From positions 232,359-296,358 of the forward strand of contig ML976729.1 in the NCBI GenBank assembly GCA_010015655.1: a DNA stretch of 64,000 nucleotides, in the 5' to 3' direction. Positions 56,603 to 64,000 of the stretch are shown here, one piece after another. The number at the start of each line of letters is the position of its first letter. Position 1 is the stretch's first letter. The notes below the pieces were generated by a model. That model was not told the DNA's origin and made no database searches. It worked only from the letters and a program-made list of their open reading frames with translations. The position numbers were made by a program, and so were the translations under genes. The stretch is from Bimuria novae-zelandiae CBS 107.79 (lineage: Eukaryota; Ascomycota; Dothideomycetes; Pleosporales; Didymosphaeriaceae).

Positions 56603-58536
56603 ATGGCGGAATTATACGACCAGCCCCGGCATGACGCTCTGCAAAGGCTGAACCAGACACTGCTACAAATCGACCCGTATATCCTACCACCATATCCAAA
56701 TCTCTCGCTTGTTTCTGGCCCGCGAGATCCGCCGCTGTTGGAGATAACGGTGTCGCAACTGCTGGCGCAACAAGCGGAGTACTACCCTGACAATGAGTGC
56801 GTGATCATACCCTGGACTGGTGCGAGATGGACATATCGTCAACTATGGGAACAATCGAATCTGCTGGCTCGCGCACTTCTACGATACGGCGTCCGGCCAA
56901 GAGATAGGATTGGTATAATAAGCGGAAACTGCGAGAAGTATGTTGCGGTCTTCTTTGCGTGCTTGAGGATCGGAGCGATATGTGTTACGCTGAATAACAC
57001 GTACACTGCGACGGAAGTGGAGTACGCGCTGAAGCATACGAGTGAGTGTTGGCGTACAAGCGTGCGCATCCGAGTAGAAGCTGACCATCTCAGAATGCAG
57101 GGTGCTATTTACGAGTGAAGATGTCGGGCGATTCGACAACCGACCGCTACTCGAGAGACTGAAGGACGAGGCCGCGGTGGAAGACTTGCCCGACTTGAAG
57201 ACTGTGTGCCTCATACGTGGCGAAGACGAAGGTTTCGTGCACTACGACGAGTTCGTGAGCGAGGCGCACTCAATACCAGCGCACATCCTGGAGATCTTCG
57301 ACGGGATTATCAGCCCCTACGATGTGGCGAACCTGCAGTTCACCAGCGGCAGTACCGGCAATCCGAAAGCCGCGATGCTCACACACCAGTACGTTCCCTC
57401 CTCCGCTGCTGTCCGTTCCGTAATGTTGGCTAACACCGCCCGCCAGCAACCTCGTAAACAACTCGCGCTTCATCGGCGACCGCATGCAACTCACGCCCAC
57501 CGACACGCTCTGCTGCCCACCCCCCCTCTTCCACTGCTTCGGCCTCACGCTCGGCCTCCTCGCGACCATCACCCACGGCGCCCGCGTTGTATACCCCGCG
57601 GAATCCTTCGATGCCCTCGCAACCCTCACCGCCATCTCCGCCGAGCGCTGCACCGCCCTCCACGGCGTCCCCGCTATGATGGAAGCCATCGTCGTACTGC
57701 CCAAGCCCGCCGGTTGGTCCTCCTACCTCCGCACCGGCATCGTGGCCGGTAGCCCGGTTCCGAAATGGCTCATGCAGCGCATGGTCGACGACCTCGGTAT
57801 GACGGACTTCACCTCGTCATATGGACTTACCGAAGCGAGTCCCACCGTGTTTAACGCGCATACCACGGATAGCCTGCACGCGAGGCTCACGACGGTTGGA
57901 ACTGTTATGCCGCACGCACGCGTGAAGATCGTGGATCGCGATAACCGCGTTGTACCGATCGGTGTAAGAGGCGAGCTGTGCGTCGCAGGGTACCAGGTTT
58001 GCAGGGGTTACTGGGAGAACCCTGCGAAGACGGCCGAGGTGTTGGTTAGAGATGAGCTGGGGGAGGTGTGGTTGCATACGGGGGATGAGGCGGTGCTGGA
58101 TGTCGATGGGTATTGTTGTATTACGGGGAGGTTTAAGGATATTATTATTCGCGGTAAGTTTCACAGGTTCTTCTTGGTCAGCGTGAGGGAGAAGGCTAAT
58201 GGAAGGGTAGGCGGCGAAAATATATACCCCCTCGAGATCGAGGAGCGTCTCGTGCAGCATCCGGCTATCGCGCGCGCTATCGTCGTCGGCATCTCCCACC
58301 CACAGTACGTCGAGGTACCCGTCGCTTTTCTGGCTAGAGAAGACGGCAAGGAGAAGCCGGGGCTTGAGGAAGTGAAGAGCTGGGTCAGACAGGTTTTGGG
58401 GCGGCATAAGGCGCCGACGAGGGTTTTTTGGCTGGGGGAGGATTGTGAGAAGAGTGTGCCGTTGACGGGGAGTGGGAAGGTTAAGAAGTTTGTGCTAAGG
58501 GAAGTGGCGGAGGGGTTGGTTGGGGAGGGGAGGTAG
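56603..58536 (+). CDS. sidI: Acyl-CoA ligase, SidI-like (mevalonyl-CoA ligase)
   Basis: Four exons (56603-57041, 57094-57388, 57447-58153, 58211-58536) with introns of 52, 58 and 57 bp give 588 residues, the length of SidI. It is an ANL-superfamily enzyme: LQFTSGSTGNPKAAMLTH near residue 230 (ATP loop), CCPPPLFHCFGLTLGLLATI, SYGLTEASPTVF, WLHTGDEAVLDVDGYCCITG, RFKDIIIRGGENIYPLEIEE (joined over the last intron) and LTGSGKVKKF with the catalytic Lys near the C-terminus. SidI activates mevalonate to mevalonyl-CoA for SidH and SidF. There is no C-terminal peroxisomal signal. Residues 15-23 (RLNQTLLQI) loosely resemble a type 2 signal, which SidI of Aspergillus uses, but do not fit the consensus exactly. 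Other medium-chain acyl-CoA ligases share these motifs, so substrate is inferred from the cluster. Confidence 0.85.
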
Positions 58537-59429
58537 GGACGTGTTGCGGTCTTTAGATATCCAGTAGTGGTAATATATATATGCTGTCTAATCTGATGTT
58601 CAAAAGCCGGTTCCTGAGACGCTCGACGGTGCTTGCGAGAACCGAGGCCGCTTTTCACGGGCATGATGGTCAACGACGAGGTCAAGCCGTTGGTACAACG
58701 GCCTGCTCAACTATCTGACTAGAGCCAGCGGCCGAGGTCGCTCATGTTTGCACGATAAGCATAGCCGTCAGAGGGCGGGGATATTGATTGGCAAGTGCAA
58801 TTGCCCACGAGCCAATGCAAACAGATGGATTGGAAATTGGATAGGATGGTGCGGGCAGGCAGGCAGGCATGCGGGCATATGAGGACAACAAGCTGTATTG
58901 CTATCTGCAGAAAAGAGTGTGTGGAGTGAGGAGTACGCTGAGAGGAGAGAGAGATAAAGCGAGAGTGGGGAAGAGTATTTGTTGAGTCCCTAGTCCGTGC
59001 ACCCGAATAGTACCTTCCACGTATACCACCTCTGACGTCAGTCACGTAGCTACAGATGGTCTATACATTGTGGCATTCCGCGCAACAGCTTCGTTTTCTC
59101 ATTTTCAGCACATCCCATCCTTCTGGTAACGTTGGAGTCATATGGCCTCCTCATGAGATGAGTCCGTCCGGCCGCTCGTGTGCGCAAGTCGTTGCGCCTT
59201 CGCTCATAGGTGAGGCATCGGCTTCACTTCACACCTGGCTCCGACAGACGTGCGGGCAGCGAGATACAGCACTCTCTTTAGGAGTCCAGGCCACCCAATC
59301 GTGAGTCCCTCTGATCGTGCTATCATTTCCACCAACTCTGACGTCACAAGCTCCCCTCCGGCTGCGACACGCGCTTCAGCCCGCGCACTGAACAATGCCA
59401 GTGCACTCACCAACTGTCCACCTCGCCCG
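58537..59429. other. Intergenic region
   Basis: Downstream of the ligase gene, no supported gene. Short open frames on both strands show no motif. Confidence 0.3.
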
Positions 59430-59748
59430 TGCGCTATTTGGAAAATGCCAAGAGCCTCAAAAGTCGTTGTTCACTTCAGCTATGCGTCCAATCTCTGAGC
59501 TGTGAATGGTCAGAATGGAGGTGGCCAGCCGATTCATCATTCACCACCGCACACTTCGAATACGGCAGAACTCTTCGAGCAGAACGCATGCGCTATTCAG
59601 ACAATGCCAAGGGCCTCCCTTTTGGGTCTTCACTTCAGCGATACCTCCAATCCCTGAGCTTTGAGTGATCGGAATGGTGGTGGCAGGTCAGGTTCGTCAT
59701 TCACCTCACGCTTCGAATACAGAAAACTCTGTCGAGCAGCGAGCACAA
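59430..59748 (+). repeat. Two-unit tandem repeat of about 159 bp
   Basis: Unit 1 starts at about 59430 and unit 2 at about 59589. Both carry TGCGCTATT, AATGCCAAG, TTCACTTCAGC, TCCAATC...TGAGCT, GGTCAGAATGG or GATCGGAATGG, CATTCACC and CTTCGAATAC...GAGCAG in the same order. The copies have diverged with small indels. They lie 294 bp upstream of the start codon at 60042, in its probable promoter. Confidence 0.75.
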
Positions 59749-60041
59749 TGGGAAGCTCGACGATAATAAGAACTCGTCTAGCCTCCTCGTTATATAAAGA
59801 GGTTTTTTCTGCCGGCAGAGCTTCTTTCCTCAAACCCCAACTTTTTCTTTCTCATGCGTTCTCGCGATCTGCAATTGCGTTGCACAGTTTCCTTTAACTT
59901 CTACCTTTTATACCTTCTCACGGCCTGCAATTTTATTCCACAACTTCCTTCATACTACCGGTTTAGTCCACACTACTTTCACATCTTCGATACCACTTCT
60001 TCAACTTTCAGTTCTTTTACCCCGATACTCAACTCGACACA

Positions 60042-61472
60042 ATGGCTTCTCAGAGCAGCATCTCTCCCGCGCAAGGTCACCTCACCATCGAGCTTCCCAA
60101 CGTCATTCGCATCAAGACTCTCCCGTCCAGTGGCCAGCCCGAGTACGACCTCAAATTCGAGATGACCTCTCTTATCCCGGATGGCTGGCCCACCTCGCCT
60201 GTGTCTAACACTTGGGGCGAAATGGTCTCGTCACCAGTGTCTGAGTCGTCATCGCCAGCGGTGACCTCGGAGTCGGTGGTCTCCCAATCAGACTCATCCA
60301 AGGTCATCCAGCCTGCTTCAAAGCACGTCGTTCGCCTCTCCGCTTCGAATACCAAGTCACACCAGCCCACCCCAGTCACGGCTGAGCCGTCCGGCATCCG
60401 CTGGAAGTTTTCCAAGGGCGAGGGTGGACTCAAATTCACGTACACCCTCAAGCGTCCCGCGGATCACCTCGACGTGGATATTGAGGCCGCCAATACCCTT
60501 GTGTCAATGAGCGCGCTTGATGCTAGGCTGTCCAAGTACACCCCGGCGGAGATTGAGGCTGCTAAAGCCCTACTTGACTTGAAGGAGGGTCCTCCGGTCG
60601 TCAAGAGGGTGAAAGTCACCCCAACTGCCCCCAGGCGCAAGTCTGCACGTCAAGCATCCTCCGGCTCATCCAAGGCCAAGTCTCAGCCGCCCGCTCCGTC
60701 CCAGGATGACTCTGACGACATTATCATTCTCAAATCCACCTCAGCTACCCGGAAGCAGCGCACTGTCGATCCCAACGACCCTGCCGATGCACACCTCATC
60801 CTACTCGCCGTCAAGGCCTCTTCCGACATCTACGACAGCGACGCCGAAGACCTCCCGGGAGACTGCTCCAAGCAGCTAACCTCCAAGCCGGAACTGTTCC
60901 GCAACGTCCGCTGGGGTCCCGCTGCCACCGACATGTCCAACGAAGCGGATTTCCCAACCGAGCCCGAATTTTCTCAGTTCGTCCCGGGCCGCTGGGAGCG
61001 CCTCGCTGAAGGGTCCGTCCGCGACCAGAAGCACAAGCTTCTCATCAAGATGACATCCAAGGACGGACGCAAGCTCATCTTCAAGAACCCGCCGCCCAAG
61101 GACTGGACCGACCAGAAGGCCCTCACCTGTCTCAACAAGCGCATCTCCCAGCAGATCCGCCGCAACACGGATGTGCGCTTCCGCGAGGAGGTCGAGCCGT
61201 ATCTGCGCGAGGAGCGCGTGTGGATCAACGAGCATCTTGTAAGCGGGAAGCCGGGAAATGGCTGGAAGGCTTTCGTCGCCGAGTTCAATGTTGCGTTTGC
61301 GGGGAAGGTGCTTGAGGGAGCGGCGGCGCCTAGACCTTTGAGGACGCACTCGAGCTTGACGAAGGAGATTGAGCGGTTTGGGAAGGACTTCTACTCGAAG
61401 GGTCTGGTGCCAGTCACCAAGGGTGCGAAGGGTGCCAAGGGAAAGGGCAAGGCTAAGGCGAAGGATGAGTAG
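60042..61472 (+). CDS. Unrecognised protein with acidic middle and Lys-rich tail
   Basis: Intronless, 476 residues from the first ATG (MASQSSISPAQGHLTIELPN). No known domain is recognised. Residues 1-130 are Ser/Pro-rich. Segments LRRPADHLDVDIEA-like (TLKRPADHLDVDIEAANTLV) and YTPAEIEAAKALLDLKEGPP look helical, and a Ser/Lys-rich stretch (KSARQASSGSSKAKSQPPAP) may be a nuclear signal. The C-terminal 170 residues look like a folded domain: FVPGRWERLAEGSVRDQKHK, KDWTDQKALTCLNKRISQQI, then RFREEVEPYLREERVWINEH. The end is a repeated Gly-Ala-Lys tail (TKGAKGAKGKGKAKAKDE) typical of nucleic-acid binding or nuclear proteins. Codon use is strongly C-ending, which suggests a well expressed gene. Function unknown. 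Confidence 0.7.
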   Translation: MASQSSISPAQGHLTIELPNVIRIKTLPSSGQPEYDLKFEMTSLIPDGWPTSPVSNTWGEMVSSPVSESSSPAVTSESVVSQSDSSKVIQPASKHVVRLSASNTKSHQPTPVTAEPSGIRWKFSKGEGGLKFTYTLKRPADHLDVDIEAANTLVSMSALDARLSKYTPAEIEAAKALLDLKEGPPVVKRVKVTPTAPRRKSARQASSGSSKAKSQPPAPSQDDSDDIIILKSTSATRKQRTVDPNDPADAHLILLAVKASSDIYDSDAEDLPGDCSKQLTSKPELFRNVRWGPAATDMSNEADFPTEPEFSQFVPGRWERLAEGSVRDQKHKLLIKMTSKDGRKLIFKNPPPKDWTDQKALTCLNKRISQQIRRNTDVRFREEVEPYLREERVWINEHLVSGKPGNGWKAFVAEFNVAFAGKVLEGAAAPRPLRTHSSLTKEIERFGKDFYSKGLVPVTKGAKGAKGKGKAKAKDE

Positions 61473-61985
61473 GACTGCGTAGTGTTGTCTAGAGGGCATT
61501 TCTGGCTGGGGTTGTGCTTTGTTGTGTTTTGCTGCCCTGCTGGCAGGGACTTATGATGCTGGCATCTGGTTTTTTGTATTGCGCTTCTGGGGTTCCTCTC
61601 TCTGCTGGTCGGAGGTACGAGTTATAGCCCATGATAATAATGTCTAAGTTAATACGGTTGTATTCAATTCGATCTTTACCTTCCCTTTGAAACATTTTGA
61701 TACCACTGCTGCATACCGTTCTTTGTCGCTCAGCTGAACCCATACTGCGTGCATACATCACTATCACTCAAATCCAAAAGCACATACAGTTTTCAAGCGG
61801 CTGTTCCAGAGATACTCAATTTTCGGACAAAGTGGAAGACTCCACAGTATTGGTTCTATGTCATGCACTTTCAGTGAGTGTCATTCAAGGATTTCAGTTG
61901 AAATGATCGACCAGTGATAACTAAAGGGCATCGATCAATACATGTGCAGCTAGCACACCATACCCACTCCTCCCGGTGAGATTTA
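61473..61985. other. Intergenic region, convergent gene ends
   Basis: No gene supported between the ends of the flanking genes. Confidence 0.3.
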
Positions 61986-62583
61986 CTACAAGTTCAGACC
62001 AGCTAGCAGTTCCTCCAGTTTCTCTTCCCTAGAATCATTCCTACCACCAGCCTTCTCAACTGTCGCAACCTCATGTTCCACACCCCCACCATCAATATCC
62101 ATAGAACCAAACCCTCCCACTAACTCCCCCATCCTCCTCTCCTCCTCCCTCCTTAAAACCTCCCCTCTAATTTCTCCACCCGCCGTCGTAAGCATATGCC
62201 ACTGCATCCCCGCGCTCACACCGCCCAAATACTCAAACGCGATATCCAGCACCTTTTGCTTCTCCTCCCTCCCCAGCCTCCTCCCTTCTCCCACATTCAG
62301 GCTCGGAATCACCCCACCAAAGTCCTTCGCAGACGCGTTCAGCGCATCGGCAAACTGGTTGTGGTAGTAGCCAAACCAATGCGGGTGCGCCGTCGCGTAG
62401 GAAGTGCTTGGTTGTTTGGTAGGAGAGGGCGGTCGAGGTGGCGGAGGAGGGGCTGATGATGTCGAGGAGGGAGGTGTGGTAGATGGAGTAGGAGGTTAGG
62501 CCGAGGAAGTGGGAGATTAGGCGTTGGTAGGTTAGGAGGAGGGAGGTGGTGGGGTAGGTTTGGTGCGGAGGGGAGATGTCCAT
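61986..62583 (-). pseudogene. Frameshifted paralogue of the gene at 63181-63768
   Basis: ATG at 62583 opens MDISPPHQTYPTTSLLLTYQ and runs to LSYQTTKHFLRDG. The sense then moves to another frame as HPHWFGYYHNQFADALNAS and continues to a stop at 61986. The shift lies at about 62386-62391 in GGCGCAC and is repaired by removing one base. The joined product, about 198 residues, aligns with the downstream neighbour: YSIYHTSLLDIIS with YTIYRTTITEILS, GYYHNQFADALN with IHFHNELARSLN, and LVGGFGSMDI with LVSGFGSMIL. No intron with good signals spans the shift. Function unknown. It is a recently disabled duplicate or contains a sequence error. Confidence 0.6.
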
Positions 62584-63180
62584 TTTGGGGGTAGGGTGAT
62601 GAGTAGGAGTTGAATGATTAGATGAGGTTATAAAAGGGGTTTTAGGTGGATGATTTGGTGCGCTGTTGGAAGTGCGCTGAGTGGGTTATGTGGAAGGGTC
62701 TAAGGGTCGGAAATTTCAGGATGATAACCCTGGTTATAAGGAAGGCTAGATGTGGCATTGTGGAGACATGATGTAAGCGCTTTACGAGTGTTAAATGGGT
62801 TCTTTGTTGTGATATGCACAATGCTCAAGCTGTTCAGGTCATTGAAGACAATAAAGAAAAGCTTTTTTATATTGTATCTAACGATCTGAACAGATCATTC
62901 AAAACACAGCGACCAAGCAACGCGACGATGATTACAGCTCACAGGTGCCGAAGGAGACATGGATAAAGACAAGCATCATGTGGGTAACAGGCTTTGAGAC
63001 ATAATAGTCTTTTCAAAACAAATATTTGCAAATGGTACGTCGAGCATAACGTACGTGTTCTTTCAGGTCAAAAATGGAGACCGCTTAGCCGTAGCTCCCT
63101 ATACTCTCCTATAAAGTAAGGTTGGAAGATACAGCCGCAATCGTACATCAAATTTCCACCACAAGAAGATCTGAACACCC
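62584..63180. other. Spacer between tandem paralogues
   Basis: No gene. It should hold the promoter of the upstream copy at 62583. A small palindrome GATCTGAACAGATC lies at about 62884-62897. Confidence 0.3.
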
Positions 63181-63768
63181 CTACTCATCATGCAGAATCA
63201 TGGATCCAAAGCCCGACACGAGGCCCCTCATCTGGTCACCCCCCTGCCCATCTATCTCAAGTTGGCCAACATCTGAATCCAGATCTATGCTATCCGTCAT
63301 CTCGCTCCCACCCTGCGACTCCAGTCGCTTCCTCAGCTCCACGCCTGCCTCCTTCATGACCGTCCACTTATGCTCGAACAGTTCCTGGAACGTGGAGAAT
63401 CCCAGAGAATGCATACATATAGACATCCAAATGCCTTTCTCCTGAGTCGTCGTCGGTCGCGAGTACTGTAAGATCGGGAGGTCATTGATGCTCGTACCAC
63501 GGTTCAAGGACCGAGCGAGTTCGTTGTGGAAGTGTATCGTAATGTCGCGCTTGCCATGCATTCCACCCTCTTGCAGGAGCTGCGCAATGTTCCCTTTGGC
63601 GGTTTCAGTTGCGCCTGTTGCGTTATCGGATAGAATTTCGGTGATGGTTGTGCGATAGATCGTGTAACTCCCGCGCCCAAGGTTAATAGAGATAGCCCAG
63701 AGAAGAGTGTGTAGGAACTTTGCGGCCCAAACGGGAGGGTTGGGAGTACTGGAATGATGTTGATCCAT
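63181..63768 (-). CDS. Unrecognised small protein, intact member of a tandem pair
   Basis: Intronless, 195 residues from ATG 63768 (MDQHHSSTPNPPVWAAKFLH). No signal peptide or domain is recognised. A hydrophobic patch near residues 18-32 (FLHTLLWAISINLG) is short for a membrane span. The centre is predicted helical with conserved aromatic and His residues shared with the neighbour (RDITIHFHNELARSLN). The C-terminus is acidic and ends SGFGSMILHDE. It lies in the same direction as its frameshifted paralogue 600 bp away, so the pair came from tandem duplication. Function unknown. Confidence 0.6.
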   Translation of the reverse strand: MDQHHSSTPNPPVWAAKFLHTLLWAISINLGRGSYTIYRTTITEILSDNATGATETAKGNIAQLLQEGGMHGKRDITIHFHNELARSLNRGTSINDLPILQYSRPTTTQEKGIWMSICMHSLGFSTFQELFEHKWTVMKEAGVELRKRLESQGGSEMTDSIDLDSDVGQLEIDGQGGDQMRGLVSGFGSMILHDE

Positions 63769-64000
63769 TCTGTAAGCGAGTAGCTGGTGTTAAAGCTCAA
63801 GAAATGGTGAAGTTGATTTGTTGAACGAGGGAAAGAATGAAGTCAGTGGTAGAAGGGAATTTTATATTTACGCGGCGCGACGCACAGCTGCATTGTAAAG
63901 TCTGAATCACCTGACCAGAACCCGACGAAAGTTCTCCGCATGCTCCGCGAGGCTTAGTTGCTGCACAATGTCAGCGTCGTTAAAGCACGATTTTACTTCT
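63769..64000. other. Promoter side of the last gene and window end
   Basis: No additional gene supported. Contains the upstream region of the gene starting at 63768. Confidence 0.3.

Noticed and set aside
1..64000. CRISPR arrays, rRNA genes, bacterial operons
   Set aside because: No regularly spaced repeats, no rRNA-like sequence, and the genes are clearly fungal with spliceosomal introns.

Overview
The window is nuclear DNA of a filamentous ascomycete (Pezizomycotina, most likely a Dothideomycete; the class is inference). Genes have short GT-AG introns of 47-58 bp and G+C-balanced coding sequence. They alternate with very AT-rich islands of decayed transposons in which expected Gln, Arg and Trp codons read as TAA, TAG or TGA. 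That pattern fits repeat-induced point mutation (RIP).

Layout. 1-1.1 kb: end of a decayed element. 1.2-2.9 kb: vacuolar carboxypeptidase S-like M20 peptidase. 3.5-11.9 kb: AT island with a solo LTR, a mosaic Gypsy remnant and a Fot1/pogo-like DNA transposon, flanked by inverted copies of one GC-rich fragment. 12.7-18.6 kb: a 7TM-RGS signalling protein, a rhodopsin-domain membrane protein and a BTB gene with an in-frame stop. 21.3-32.2 kb: second AT island, two abutting Fot1-like elements, one split by a complete Gypsy retrotransposon that itself carries a younger solo LTR. 32.5-40 kb: a secreted chitin-binding protein with a frameshift, an F-box protein, a third Fot1-like element and an acidic protein with five spaced [DE]LVRWV repeats. 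60-63.8 kb: an unrecognised basic-tailed protein and a tandem pair of paralogues, one frameshifted.

The centre of interest, 40.7-58.5 kb, is an iron-siderophore cluster. It holds a SidD/NPS6-type NRPS, a full-size ABC exporter, a divergent SidA-like flavin monooxygenase, a SidF-like hydroxyornithine acyltransferase with a peroxisomal C-terminus, and a SidI-like acyl-CoA ligase. In the known pathway ornithine is N5-hydroxylated, the acyl-CoA made by SidI (and SidH) is transferred to it by SidF, and the NRPS links the units by ester bonds into a fusarinine- or coprogen-type siderophore. Seven exact copies of the SreA iron-repressor site ATCWGATAA lie in its promoters, about seven times the random expectation for the whole window. 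Oddities are tandem carrier domains in the NRPS, a frameshift near its N-terminus, and loss in the monooxygenase of the motifs that bind ornithine in SidA.
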